A stretch of 64,000 bases of DNA from Clonostachys chloroleuca (lineage: Eukaryota; Ascomycota; Sordariomycetes; Hypocreales; Bionectriaceae): contig JBANAY010000004.1 in NCBI GenBank assembly GCA_037952775.1, positions 14,260,001 to 14,324,000 on the forward strand, in the 5' to 3' direction. Each line of letters starts with the position of its first letter. Position 1 is the stretch's first letter. This document shows positions 46,151 to 58,539 of the stretch, one piece after another. The notes beneath the pieces are model-generated. The model searched no databases. It had not been told where the DNA came from and saw only the letters and a list, made by a program, of their open reading frames with translations. A program made the position numbers and the translations under genes.

Positions 46151-49100
46151 CTAGTGTTTAGCTCTATCTACAAACTGCCTCATCAGTTTGACCTTGTTGA
46201 CGATGATCAGATCAACCCCAGCTTTCGTTTGAATCTTAGATATCATCAGTATTGTCCTTAGTAGCAACATGGAAATATCCTACCTCAACGCTGGCTCCAT
46301 CATCGTTTAGCGGTCCGTATGATGCCGTGTAGAGCCCCTGACCCCTGGCTAGCCCTACAATTCCGGGGCTGTGAACAAAAGACTCGGATGACATGGCCAC
46401 GCCATGAAGCCCGAATCTATGCTCCAGGCGCATCGCTGTCTGCAAGGACGTCGCTCTCATATCGCTGGTGGGCCAGTTCGACGAGTCGTTGAGGAAGAGT
46501 ATGGGGTAGACTTGCTGCTTGACAGCAAGCACCATGCAGATCTCGGGGCTGAATGAGGTGGAGATTATTCGGCGATTGCCAGAACGGGCGTATGTTACGG
46601 AGAGAATAGTATCAAGGAAGACGTTGATCTCAGTCGCGTAGTTTTCCATTTGGAAGTCGGCAGCCTCGTACAACATGATATTCTGGATACGTTTCAGCAA
46701 CTGGTTCATCCGCTAACTGTGTGCAAACATACTGAGCTCAATGACCAACGGAATGTCCTCTGGCAGTCTACAGAAGAGCTCCTCAAGCGTGATGAATGGT
46801 TCATGGATACTGTGATGCCTCAGATTGGGTTTGTATCCCAGGTAATTTAGTGTGTTCTTCATCTGCTCAGTAAGGGTATCTGTGGCGCTGTCCAAGGGGG
46901 CACAAAGCGACATGCGACGAGTGTCTCTCAGGGCTAGGGGACGCTCGCGCTCGTCCCATGGCAGCCTTTTCCTCGGTTCCTCATGCCAAGTCGAGGATGT
47001 TTGAGCATCACTGATGGCCATGAACTAAATAAGCATCAGCCATAGGGCTTCGATAAGAGACTATCACCTGCTTATAGGTCAGAGTATGCATCGGTGCATC
47101 AGACCCCTTCTCTGCTACAAGAAAATCGTGGTAGATGACCGGGACATTGTACTTGGTGAGCTGGACATCTACTGTTAGTTAATTATCACAATTCTTTGAG
47201 TGCTTAGTAAAGAAGTTTCTACCTAGCTCAACGACGTCGGCTCCCAGCTCCGCGGCCGAGAGGAAGGATTTGATCGTGTTCTCTCCGATTTGCAAGGAGC
47301 CAGACCTAGTATTTTGGCCGTTGCCTGCTGATGTCAGAAAGGTTTCTGTTCGTCATGACTCATGAGGATTTAAACATACCGCGATGGCCGCCCAGACGTG
47401 ATGACTTTTCGAGGGCCAATGTTTGAGATGTTTGGGGAGGCGAGTAAGCACCGTTATAAGGACGAGCTATGACAACTGTAATAACAGCGCTGCCGACATG
47501 GCCAAATCTATCACTGACGAGCGGGACATTGTAATCACGAATCAGGGTGTCCCTCTTGCTGCCTAAGGATGCTGTCAAGCTGCCAACCAGCGCGACCCCG
47601 GTGCCGATGGAAGTCCTGTCTGCCATGTTGCTGACTTTCAACACGACTGCCGCATTGTGTGGATCAGTAGTTGTGAAGCACCAAGGCCGGCCTGAGTTTT
47701 CCGATAGATATGGGAGGAGGGCAGTTTGTTCTGGTCGCTCCCTGCGAGAGAGATGGAGAGCTCTAGGCTCGTGTCGTGAACCTGAAGCGGCGAGATGCGC
47801 CTCTTGTACGGTGTAATATCAACCTGGGGGTGATCCCTTTCCACGGGTCCAGGGTGCCGAGGTGAATGAAGAAAACCGACTCTGATGGGGACCGCTTCGG
47901 GAGGATATTGATTGCACCTAAGCGCTGATTAGACTTTGACTGTAGCTTAGATGACCCGTCGGACTTGATGGCATCAACCACTTTCATATGTCCGCGGTAC
48001 GCCGCATGGTCCTTAGCCAACCACCCCCGATAATCAGGGATCTCAGCTCTAGCGCCAGACTGGATCAGCGCCTCGACGACGGCATGGTGTCCTTGCACAC
48101 TGGCAGTGGTAATAGCTGTCCATCCCCTGACGCTCTCCCGAGCATCGACGTCGACTCCTAGAGCAACAATGTCCCTAACCAACTCTGCAAGTCCCTACTC
48201 CGCTACGGTATGCAATATGGTGTTGCCTGACTTGCCCACAAATCGCACACCCCAGCCTTTCCTGATCAGCAAACAGGCGACGTCTAGAGATCTAGAGGCT
48301 ATGGCTATGTTGAGAAGGTCCGTCGTGCCAGTCGACTGCAGGTTCCTGAGGCAATCGGGAGTCTCACAGACTTCCAGGAGGAGCTCCACCACAGCCGCAT
48401 AGCATCTTTGAACGGCATAGTCTAACGGTGTCAAGTTGAACTTGTCAGGACTGAGACAAAGCTTGCTCATCTGAATAATTCTGGCCGAGCCCTGCATAAC
48501 GGATATTATCTCGCGGCATACTCCGTCGAAGCCGGAGAGCGCAGCGTAGTGAAGAGGTAGACGCCCCAGTCCGTCTCGGCTCTACAACAGATCAAGTTGA
48601 GTTGGGTGCAACAGCTTCAGTATCTGACCAAAACTACTCCTGGTGGAGGAACTGTCAGGTGGCGGATCAGCCCGACTAAGACGCTGGATAATCCGTTGGA
48701 GGTAGTCCAGTGGCGCGAGTGAATGTTGTTTGACTGAGTTGGACCGCAGGCTTTTCAGAAGCTTCATCTGGCAGCTGGAGGATCCGTAGACGATAGCAAC
48801 TTGAACTAAACATACGAGAGCTGGCTGTCGCACTTCCGAAGAGTCTGGGAAATGGAGACTTAGGGCCTGCTCAAGTTTTGAAGCATCGTCGTTGTGTAAA
48901 CAGCGGAGGATATCGGGTGGGAAGCGATGCGGAAATCGGTCAAACCCAGACTGCTCTAGTAGCAGCGATCGGGAAGGGGACTCGCCATTTGTCTGCAGTC
49001 TTCTGGAAAGCTTCTTGGACGTGCTGTAAGGTCACATTGACTTCTAGAAGAGCTGAGCGGCCTTTACGTGGGTATTTGAAGTTGGCGTTGATACTCTTCA

Positions 49101-49565
49101 CCTCAGCGTCGGTGTACTTGACTGCACCCTTGTCGAGAATACGCGACACTACGTCCTGGTTGACCCTGAAGTAAGACTCTGATTTGGCGATATGGCCCGC
49201 AATCTCCAAGAGCGAGACCTTTATGTCCTGCTGCTCGGTGCATGAGACGCCCTGGCAGTCATGGAACACGCGATGGCCAACCCCAATCCCCCACCGCTGC
49301 TGAAGGGCCAGGAACTGTGTCTCGATCTGTTTATTATACGACGCTAGTAACCCGTCCACAATGCGTATTTCAAAGCGGATAGCCCCTCCGAGGTCTAGTG
49401 CAAGCGAGACAATTAGCCGCGAAGGATATCGTGGGAGGCTGGCTTCCTGGACTACCCTGGAAGAAGCCCCTCAGCATCGACGAAGGCCTTGAGGCGGCTG
49501 TAGTTGATGTAAGACTCAGTCCAGGCTGGGACCCGCCTGAGATGCAAGCTGCTGCCAAATCGCAT
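46151..49565 (-). pseudogene. GDE1: GDE1-like SPX-ankyrin-glycerophosphodiesterase pseudogene
   Basis: Relic of a phosphate-pathway glycerophosphodiester phosphodiesterase. SPX start at 49565 (MRFGSSLHLRRVPAWTES, NYSRLKAFVDAEG), then AIRFEIRIVDGLLASYNKQI and KIRDYN-like SPX helices to about 48990. Ankyrin region: DGLGRLPLHYAALSGFDG, DLLNIAIASRSLDVACLL, GWTAITTASVQGHHAVVEAL. Then the C2-like segment LGTLDPWK, VDITPYKRRISPLQVHDTSLELS, IGTGVALVGSL and LIRDYNVPLVSDRFGHVGS. GDPD core: SSRLGGHRG, AAELGADVVEL, VQLTKYNVPVIYHDFL. It ends AGVDLIIVNKVKL at 46151. Damage: in-frame TAG at 48582-48584, 48195-48197 and 46713-46715, and frame changes near 48945, 47845 and 47670. The first two TAGs fit former CAG codons. 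The gene cannot make a full product. Confidence 0.85.
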
Positions 49566-50240
49566 ACTGGATCTCAAGCCTTGCAGTATTTCGTTCGTTG
49601 TTGTATCTCGATCCTTATTATATCTCGATCCTTATTATATCTCGATCCTTATTATATCTCGATCTTTGTTGTGTCTCGAGGCTTGTTGTGTCTCGAGCCG
49701 TGTTGTATCTCGGTCGTTGTTGTGTCTCGCTCCTTACTATATCTCGAGCCTTGGAGATTCCTTGCTAGCGATAGATCAAAGGGAGTAGATGATGACGGAG
49801 ATGTGCTGGGGCAACGGGGGAATAAAGAGATGGGGAACGGCTGAGGAAGCACGGTCTTCTTTGTCCCCTCAGCACTTGACTACCCTCATCAGCATCCGAC
49901 GACCAAGGCGAGCTAGGACCCCAGACGCGCATTGTCATCACCCTAGGTAGCTGAGCATTTGATACAACCATCCTGGACGCTCCCCTTAGTAATGACCGCC
50001 GCTCCATTCCCTGGAAGAGATATTACGGGTGGCTCAACGACGTCCAGGAACAAAGTCGTCTCTGCCAAACAATTCTGCGGTCTAGCGTGGATACAGCCGC
50101 CTTGTATGTGCTCTTCATCTTGTTTCTTGTCCCCTTTCTGCCTCGCCGTTTGTATACTGGTGCCTTTTACCTTTTCTGCACCTACTTTGCATATACCTAC
50201 ATCCTCCTCACTACGAAGTTGTAAGTTAACTATACACTGA
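49566..50240. other. Region upstream of the GDE1-like relic, holding a minisatellite
   Basis: 49604-49754 is a 17-base tandem repeat, listed separately. Open frames across it (49398-49844 plus) are repeat-driven (SRSLLYLDPYYI) and not considered genes. No gene is supported in 49760-50240. Confidence 0.45.
49604..49754. repeat. Minisatellite, 17-base unit, about 9 copies
   Basis: Unit TATCTCGATCCTTATTA. Copies one to three are identical; copies four to nine diverge progressively (ATCTTTGTTG, GAGGCTTGTTG, GAGCCGTGTTG, GGTCGTTGTTG, GCTCCTTACTA) while keeping T(A/G)TCTCG at each start. The array begins about 40 bases upstream of the start codon of the GDE1-like relic. Confidence 0.9.
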
Positions 50241-50244
50241 GATG

Positions 50245-50851
50245 CTTAAATAGTGCAGTGTGGATGGCAGAACACCCCTTATTCATGCAGCGAGAACCGA
50301 TAACATCGACTTCCCCCATATAAATCTTCTTCAGTTTTGATGCAAATATCAAAAAGATATCGACCTCAGATCATACTCCGCTGACAACAGCGATTATCAA
50401 CAAATACATTAGCCACGGCATGCTTAGCCTTTTGCTCGAAAAGTGGGACAAATACAGCATTGTCCTCGCCTTAAGGGGCTTCGGGTGCTTGTGATTGTTG
50501 CGCCATATGTTATTGAAAGTCCTTGGACTCGCCTGTTGGTTCTATTGAAAAGCCACATAATAACATCGTGCAGCCAGTCTTGACACCATAATGATACTAC
50601 TGAAGACTGACCACTTCAGGCTCAAGCACGACGCAGCATATAGCACCGGCGACTTTGACACCCTGCTCTCGCAGCGTCCCGATGTGACTAAGGAGATGGA
50701 AGATATTTTTGCCCAGCACATGTCATTGCTGCGAAACCAGGCGACACTACAGACGGGGCTCAGGGAGAAGATAATAAAATTGCCTTACAGCTTAAGTTTT
50801 AACGCAGCGGGCTCGTTCGTCGAACACGTGGCGTTGTCGGATGTTACTTAG
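50245..50851 (+). pseudogene. Ankyrin-repeat gene relic
   Basis: Plus-strand pieces in changing frames resemble ankyrin repeats: VDGRTPLIHAARTDNIDFP at 50257, then LTTAIINKYISHGMLSLLLEK around 50390-50450, with a stop between. A last open piece, 50591-50851 (MILLKTDHFRLKHDAAYSTGD), may belong to the same gene. No intact gene remains. The family call rests on the TPLIHAAR motif and spacing only. Confidence 0.4.
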
Positions 50852-52659
50852 TACTCCTTGGCAAGCTATTATCAATGGATTTATGGTGTTAAGCCGCATA
50901 TTAGTATTGGATGACGAGCTAATATCAATGGGCTTGTGGCATTAAGCTCTAGATTTCTGGAGTGTTGGGATTGTGCTTATGCGCCCCCCAATGCAAGGGG
51001 CCAGGAATAGCTTCCCGTTGTCTCGTCGCAATCAAGAGCAGGCAGCAAAAATTACAGCTACATCAGTAAACCTGCTAGGACGAACCTTCAATCCTTCAGA
51101 CTACACAACAGAGAACTTTCTCCTTCAATTATCATCACAGTTGCTTCAAATTGTTTGCTTGTTTTTGCTTCAATACAGCTCTATTATCATGTCAATCCAC
51201 ACCTACGATGGGCGATAATTGGCAGTTGTTGAGGTCCAAGTTCTGCTCATTATATTATACGAAGTACATTACGCCTGTGAAGGTTCCCCTCAGAGGCCTA
51301 AATTCGCTTTACTATGCAGTATACTTCAATCATTAGGAGACTTTGCTTGAACTTATGTGATAGGCCGACTTGAAGGCCAATTTCCCTAAGTGTTCAACAT
51401 CCTATCGGCAGTAGCTGAAAACGGGTCTTCCAGCTTGAGTTTATAAGTTCTTATTAGGAGTACATAGTATTAAATCATATTGTGTGCCGTTGGTTGGTAT
51501 GTCATTATTAATAAGTTGCGTCCACCGTGAAGCCGAATCGACCTCCACAACGCCCATAGGTTGTATGCATATTTTGGGCCGTGCTACCTCTCTTCCGACA
51601 AATAACGAGAGGTTGCCCATCTTTGCCTGTACCACTTGTCGCATGTTTTAACGCCGCGTGTCCCAGTTGGTGCATCGAAACAGAAAGTAAAACTTGTTTC
51701 AGATATGGATCTTCTTCTTAGTGGGAAGGACCGCTATAGCATAGGATATATTAATTTAATAACCTACTTTACAGATAATTCCTATATCTATAGAGAGACT
51801 ATTATACAAACTAACATACTGATAACTCAATTCTAAAAATTACTAACAGCTATCTTGAGTTTGGTGAAACAGCCGTGAAAATAGTAATCCAATCAGGTGA
51901 TCATACATAGAAGAGAGCTGCAGGAGACTATGGTACTCACAGCAGCATTCTCTCAGCATCATGCCTCCTAATATTCTCAGTAGACCAGCTAGATGAGTCC
52001 TCTTCCTCCCTGTTTGTAGCTTCCATGTGCAGGGAGGACACCCACGATATCCTCCATTCCACCTGGCGGGTGATGCCCAGACTCTCAGGAATGCAACACG
52101 GCCAAGTATTCATCCTTTTCTAGTGTCACACACCACTCGTTCATCGACCTGGTTTACCCGCATCCGAATACCATCCATCCATCGAGTGATCTCATACAAG
52201 ACCCGTTCTCAAGTCTCGTATCGACCTCGTGTCGGAATTATAAACCGAAATGTCTCGCTCAGCAACGACCCCTCATTCCTTAGCCAGTGTCTCTCTTTCA
52301 GCTCCGACAAGCCTCTTACCTTAAGCAAGAGGAACCTTTGGCCACGATCAATTCACATAGCCCATACTACATAGCCCGTTGCGGGGTTGTGAAACCTTCC
52401 CCTCCATGACAGGTCAACGCCCCGCCTGACGGCGGTCATACCAGGCGCATCTTGCCACTGACAAGCATTAACATTCGTTTCTATATAAGTCAGGGCCCCT
52501 TCCGCCTGCTTCAAGCCCTCTCCTACCCGCCGCTGTCAAGAACCAGGATTCATTAATACCTAGTGGCCAGTCCAAGTTCACATTTCCCATCATAGCATTG
52601 ACGCTTAAGTCGGTCCCTCTCCTACAATTTCAGAGCTCGTCCACCCATTGACACCCATC
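50852..52659. other. Intergenic, no gene seen
   Basis: AT-rich to about 51900 with many stops. Frames at 51441-51644 (minus), 51636-51836 and 52027-52374 (plus) lack motifs. From about 52400 GC content rises, and TATATAAG near 52482 with CT-rich sequence after it fits the promoter of the secreted-protein gene at 52660. Confidence 0.45.
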
Positions 52660-53393
52660 ATGGCCAAACAGCTCCTCTTTCTGGCTCTCCTCTATGCCAT
52701 CTGCACAGAGGCTTCGCCAGTAGGGCTGGCCGTCTCAACTCCACTGCTTCAAGTGACCTCAACCACATTACCTCCGGCTCCCACCCTTCCCACAAAGCCA
52801 GCCTTTGATACTGCCACTACTGATCCCACGGGCCTGCCTCCCACGCCTACATCAGACGACTGCAGTACCCGAACCGTCTGCGTCGACGGCATCAACGAGT
52901 GCGGTGAACCATGGGGAACGTAAGCCTTTTCTCCACCAGTCTCCCCTCTCCCCCTCGAAGTGTCTCACCGCTGACCCTTTTGCCCAGCTGTATCCCAGAC
53001 TGCCAGCCCTGGAACATTTCCACACCTCCCTGCTCGACATTCACCCCGCCCCCCATGTGCTCCGACAGCGAGCCAGGCCAGGGAATCTGGCTGTGCAAGG
53101 ACTTCATCGACCCCTGCCATCAGATGTACGGAGGGTAAGTTGATTTAACCGCCCCCGCCCCCTCATCTTTTCTTTTTGCCAGTCACTCTGACGCGTGAAT
53201 GGAACACAGGTGCTACGACGTGTGCAAGCCTGAGCCCTCTTGGTACACGCCACCCTGTGACAAGCCGTGGCCGACGGACGGTAATTTCTGGGCGCCTGAG
53301 CCCACGCCGTGGGAGCCTAGTGAGGTCCAGCCTGACCCGGATACTGGGCTGTGGGATGGGCCGAGACCGATGCCGATACCTTTGTTGGAATAG
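52660..53393 (+). CDS. Secreted Cys- and Pro-rich protein, three exons
   Basis: Exons 52660-52919, 52988-53134 and 53210-53393 give 196 residues; both introns start GTAAG and end CAG (68 and 75 bases) and keep the frame. The signal peptide is MAKQLLFLALLYAICTEA; an upstream ATG at 52648 adds MTPI. A Thr/Pro-rich stretch follows (TSTTLPPAPTLPTKP). The mature part has 12 cysteines: DDC, TVC, NEC, TCIPDC, PPC, MC, WLC, DPC, GCYDVC and PPC. A final acidic/Pro/Trp-rich tail (NFWAPEPTPWEPSEVQ) has no cysteine. An even cysteine count, secretion and small size make it an effector or wall-protein candidate. No known family was recognised. Confidence 0.75.
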
Positions 53394-54721
53394 CTGTGTG
53401 GTTTTACCGAGTTGGAGGATTGGGTGATAATCTGGTGTACATTGAACTGCGAAGTACCTGTTCTCATATTAAGTGAAAATATCGCTCCTCCCACTACGTA
53501 CCTGCATGGGTAGTATTCCGCTCATGATGTCGTGCCATTCTCAGCGGGAAGGGCTGTGAAGATGTACCAAATCGCGTCTTCAAAACTAGTCTGGGCCCCA
53601 TCGTCTGTTATACCTGTTGTGATTAAACACACAAAGCAATGATATGGAAGGCGGCTGTCTTAGTGATGGAACGGCCGTTGGGTGCGCCATCGATTATCAT
53701 TGCCATGAGCGCGCCTCATTTGTTCAAATCAATAGCCCAGTCATAATTGTAGAGCAAGCATGAGGGACGAGCAATGACGTTGATGCCCTCTACTGCCAGC
53801 GAGGGAGAAGTCGTCTACATGTTGATTGTGTGCGTACGAAAAAAATGCGATAGATCAGGCTTCGTAGTATTAAGCCGACGTAGACCACATACAATGTGAA
53901 AAGCAGGGGCTGATTCGTATATTGATCGAGGGGTAGAAATTATAAGCAAAGAAGTGGCAAGGTTTGGAGTAATGAGATGGAAGAAGCAGAAATTTTGCTA
54001 TTCAATTGTCGGCTCGATAGCCAGAGAAACAAGAAGGTGAATCATGCACATACACATGCGTAACCAGTCTCTCCCCTTTCCAGGTCAACTTGACCTCATA
54101 TTGAAACAGGTGTTAAAGTTTCTTCTGATGGACATGGACTCACCTTCCCGTAACATTGGTCAGTGCGACAATTGGAGTACCATGCGAGATCAAACATGAC
54201 GCCAGGTCATGTTATGTCGCTTGGCAGTACAACAGGACGCATCAAACCGAGTTTAAGAAGTGGGTGGCAAATAACCAGACGCTCAATCATCAAACACGGT
54301 GAGTCCCCTCGCCGCATGGCATGATCATTCTGCCATCTGTATTTCATTGCTGGTATCCCATACCAATGGCCTCGCATGTCGCAAGCAGTTGCGCGGATGA
54401 TCAGTACTAACAGAGATAAGCTCTCTAGATTCATGTAGTACCGCAGAACAAATGACCTTGCATCCTTAGCCACCAGCCGCGCAAGCTCATGGCCTCAGCG
54501 GTGAGGCTCAGCAAGTGCGTTCAACAGGTTGGGCTGTTATTCATACTGGAATCGTACCCAGCCTGAGCAGCAGCAGCAGCCGAGACAGTCCAAAACTCAT
54601 GATCACCATAGATCAAAAGCCGCCACTAACACCTGCGACACGGATCTGCGGGGTCGGCTCTCAAGGTTCATATCATCTGCGCAGGTTATATCCATTCCCA
54701 TGTGTGCTCATCCCCTCCCGG
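53394..54721. other. Intergenic, no gene seen
   Basis: Downstream flank of the secreted-protein gene and of palC. Frames at 54207-54473 (minus) and 54515-54832 (plus) lack motifs; the latter overlaps the palC last exon on the other strand. Confidence 0.5.
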
Positions 54722-56231
54722 CTAAAAATAAGCATGCGAGCTCGTAGCAGTGGAACTCCGTTCATAATTTTCAGCAGCACCAGGGAAAGCGCCGATCGGG
54801 GTAATCGACGAGCTCCGGACGTCGTCATCTGAGCTCAGGTCTGGTCCAAATTCATCGTTTCCCTCCGGCAGGGCTCGCATTGCCTCGAGGACGTCACGGT
54901 CCAACGCGGGAGGATGGTATCGGGCGATTGTGTGAATGTCGCGACCAGACGGGATCTTCGCCAGCAATGAATTGATAGACGGTATCACTTTCGTGTTCAT
55001 CTAGATAATCAGATTAGCGATAGGAAGCGATTAATTTGCTTGTTTGGCTCACAGTGTCGTTGATCTTGGTCCACTTCTCATCCAGCATCTCCAGAACTCT
55101 AATCTCTTCCAATCGCCCAGCATCTGCACCCCAGCCGGTCTCTTTTTCGACACGGCGATCTTCCCTTCTCTCAGAAAACTCTTTCTTGAACCGGCTGAGA
55201 CTAATTCCCTTCTTGGAGTCCTTGACCTCCACGCCAAGTTCCTGGAGTCCGGCTCGAAGCCACCCAATGCCATCAGCGGTCTGGCCACCAAGCTCAGCGT
55301 CGATACCAAGGAACCTGCAGGCCTTTGCTCGGCTGGTGCGTCGGAAGTTCTCAATGTATTTTGCAAGGCCAGACTCAACCTTCCCAGTCGGGCCAGACCC
55401 AGTCGGTTGGGCCAAGGAGGCAGCTTTGGCAGCATGCTCTGAAGCAGCCAAACAAAGACGAGCATACAGGTGAGCCCGAACCTTGGGAATCTCAGGAGGC
55501 TTGAACATCCATTCCTTGTCATTCTTGTTCCTTTCTTGCGCGACAGCAGCCGGATAGGGATCATCCTTGAGAACCGCAAGCAGAGTGGCTTCAGCATGGG
55601 CCAGGGCAGCCAGAGCACGAATTGTAGTTGGGGCGATATCGAAACATGGGGGGTTCACAGAAGTCCCTTCGGTTCTAGTAGCAAGATAGGTGTATATAGA
55701 AGCAGCTTCCATCAAGGATTTCGCCGCCGTAGACACCGCTACGGTGCGCTCTTGCGCGCCAAGGAAGTCGCTATTGGTGGCATAGAGGGGCTGCAGGGCC
55801 GTTCTCGATGCCAAGACGTGTGTAAAACCCAGAGATGAGAGAGTGAAATATATCTCGTGCTCAATAGAGTTGATCCGCGCCCGTGACCTCTCTTTCCCAG
55901 GCACGGCGTCGCCTGAGAGTGTCGTACGCCATTTGATGGTGGGTGTGCCTTTGGGCTTCACGTGGATGACGTCGCCTGTGGGGAGTCTCCCATCACGAAG
56001 ACCAGCGTCAATGGCCAAAAGATAGGGAATGTAGCTGTTCAAGCTGGATGAGACTGTCGAAAGATGGCCGATCTGCTCAGGGGGAGGGAGACGCTTGTGT
56101 TTCTTGAGGGCCTCACGGGCGACTCCACGGTATGTGCTCGCGTTGAGTGGCAAGGAGGGGTGAGTCTCGCACTCAAAGTGGGATGAGAAGGAAAAAGACG
56201 AGGTAGTGGGAAGGACAAATGGATAAGGCAT
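54722..56231 (-). CDS. palC: PalC, pH-response regulator with BRO1 domain
   Basis: Two exons, 56231-55053 and 55000-54722, flank a 52-base intron (GTGAGC...TCTAG, 55001-55052) and give about 485 residues. The BRO1 domain covers most of the protein: [19 protein letters not shown] at the start, [72 protein letters not shown]. The C-terminus after the splice is [23 protein letters not shown] and [14 protein letters not shown], a palC-like tail. PalC is a member of the ambient pH signalling pathway (with PalH, PalF, PalA, PalB and PacC) that binds ESCRT-III Vps32 at plasma membrane sites. Intact frame, convincing splice, normal length. Confidence 0.9.
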
Positions 56232-56722
56232 CGTAGATGATTCTAATCGAGCCGGATTCTGGCCGTACTCCGCGCAGGTAAGGACTATACAAGGCCCTCA
56301 TCTATTAAGCTTAATATTGAGACAGAGCTGACAGAATAACGCCACCCGGTTGGTCTCGTCTCATTCACTTCAAGCACATTTCGAGGTGCGGGACAAGACC
56401 AGTGTGAAGGTCGCCAAATGCACTGTGTATTGGCTGCTCACAGATAGGTCAAAACCTGTGCGCAAGTCGTAACGACACTGTGTAAATCACATGACTAAGC
56501 ACCCAACCCAGACACCATGTCGATCAGCCTAACCTAGAGAGACCAGCTTCTGATCCCGCAGGTTCTCATTGGCCACCGATCCCTGTAGCTCTCCTGCGAA
56601 ATGACATGCGCAGGCCCAGGGTACCTCATTGGGACACGAATCCATCCACCTCGCACCACGACGAGCAACACCTACACAAACACCATCGATTGCTTCCACC
56701 AGGCATTGATGTAGAAACGACC
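56232..56722. promoter_or_regulatory. Divergent intergenic region between palC and alg6
   Basis: About 490 bases separate the start codons of two divergent genes, so the promoters of both must lie here. No specific site is claimed; a minus-strand frame (56529-56972) overlapping alg6 is a shadow. Confidence 0.6.
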
Positions 56723-58539
56723 ATGGCTGGATCGAGCCCGTTACCCCACAAGCCCAGGCGCAAGGGCAAGAAGCCCGGCAGCGCAACCGAGAAGCCTCTA
56801 CGAACCCGCGTCGCCAATGCCACCCTGGTCCAGGCTCCCTCGTTTCCTCTCGCGGCGTTCCTCTGGCCGGCCAGGAGATCATCGTCGCAATGGGAGGTTC
56901 TACCCTTGGTCCTGATGGTCGTCGGACTCTTCCGCTGGTCTGCTGGACTCTGGGGCTATTCAGGTAAGCCATCGCCAGCCATCCACCTGAACACGAGCTC
57001 CGGCTAACTCAGCAGTCAGGCTTTCAACGACCTCCCATGTTCGGAGACTACGAGGCGCAGCGACACTGGATGGAAATCACGACGCATCTCCCCGTATCTC
57101 AATGGTATTTCCACGACCTTCAATGGTGGGGCCTCGACTACCCCCCTCTCACAGCCTACCACAGCTGGCTTCTGGGCAAAGTGGGAGCCCTGATCAACCC
57201 CGACTGGTTCGCACTCTACACCTCTCGCGGCATCGAGGACCCCAACTTGAAGGTTTTCATGAGGGCCACCGTCTTCATCTCTGAATACTTGACCTACGCC
57301 CCAGCCGCCATTGTCTTTGTTCGACGATATAGCCGACTCAGCTCAGTCTCTCAATGGACCGCCTCCGTCGCTCTGGTCGCCATCCTGATGCAGCCCTCGA
57401 ACATCCTGATCGATCATGTCCACTTCCAATACAACACCGTCATGCTGGGACTGGTCCTGGCCAGCATGTCGAGTATGTTGGCCGAGCGCTACAAGTGGGC
57501 TGCGGTGTTCTTTGTCGGAGCACTCGGATTCAAGCAGATGGCGCTGTATTATGCCTTCACGGTCTTCGCATATCTTCTGGGGAGGTGCATTTTCCCGCTA
57601 AATATTTCCAGACTGTTCGGTATCACCCTGGTCACCATTGTCAGTTTTGCCGCCCTTGTTTTACCCATCGTCCTCGGGACCTACTACGATGTCTACCGCA
57701 AAGTGAACCCTGGAAACGAGGCAGATGGTCCCCCTTCAGAGCTCCCCATCTTCACAGCCCTTGCACCGTACCTAGATACCAAAGCCTTCTACTATCCCAT
57801 CGTCCAGCAGATCGTCCAAATCATCCACCGCGTATTCCCCTTTGCTCGTGGCCTTTTCGAGGACAAGGTGGCCAACTTTTGGTGCGCCTTGAACGTCATC
57901 GTGAAGCTTAAGAGCTTTCCTGTCGAACTACTCCAAAAAGGTGCTGCCGCCGCTACCCTTCTATCCATTGTCCCTCCCAACCTGGTCACTTTCGTTCGGC
58001 CAAGAAGGGAGACCCTCCCCCTTGCGTTTGCAACAACTGCGTGGGGATTTTTCCTCTTCAGCTGGCAAGTGCATGAGAAGAGCGTCCTCCTTCCCTTGAT
58101 GCCTATGACTCTTCTCCTCGCAGGAAGACAGGGATTAGAGTGGGAGACTCGGGCTTGGGTCGGGTTCGCTAACCTCCTGGGTGCCTGGACCATGTTCCCT
58201 TTGCTCCAGCGTGTTGATCTCGCTGTTCCCTACGGAGTGCTGACGCTGCTCTGGGCCTACCTGTTGGGATTACCCCCCACTACCTGGAGCGTTTACACCG
58301 AAGGTGTTATGACTTGGTCCAAGATCATCACCCTTGTGACCCACAGTCTTTTCTATGTTGCTATGATTGCATGGCATTTTGTCCAGGCATACCTCGCTCC
58401 ACCATTGAACAAGCCTGACCTATGGACAGTCGCCAATGTCGGCGTGGGGGTTGTCGGCTTCGGACTCTGCTACCTGTGGTGTTTCTGGAAGCTGGTTTCC
58501 CACAGTGATCTCGTCTCTTCGACGAAGAAGTCTCAATGA
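56723..58539 (+). CDS. alg6: ALG6, dolichyl-P-Glc:Man9GlcNAc2-PP-dolichol glucosyltransferase
   Basis: Exons 56723-56963 and 57020-58539 flank a 56-base intron (GTAAGC...GTCAG) and give 586 residues. Start MAGSSPLPHKPRRKGKKPG; the membrane part begins WEVLPLVLMVVGLFRW. The splice joins GYS to GFQRPPMFGDYEAQRHWMEIT, the first ER-luminal loop with the conserved acidic residues of ALG6/ALG8 enzymes; LQWWGLDYPPLTAYHSWLLG follows, typical of ALG6. Many membrane spans and LGFKQMALYYA are also present. The enzyme adds the first glucose to the lipid-linked oligosaccharide in the ER before N-glycosylation. The frame is intact and GC-rich. ALG8 is the main alternative, but the WWGLDYPPLTAYHS motif and sequence length favour ALG6. 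Confidence 0.9.

Noticed and set aside
49398..49844. Plus-strand frame with SRSLLYLDPYY-like repeats
   Set aside because: Produced by translation of the 17-base minisatellite and antisense of the SPX relic; no start context or family.
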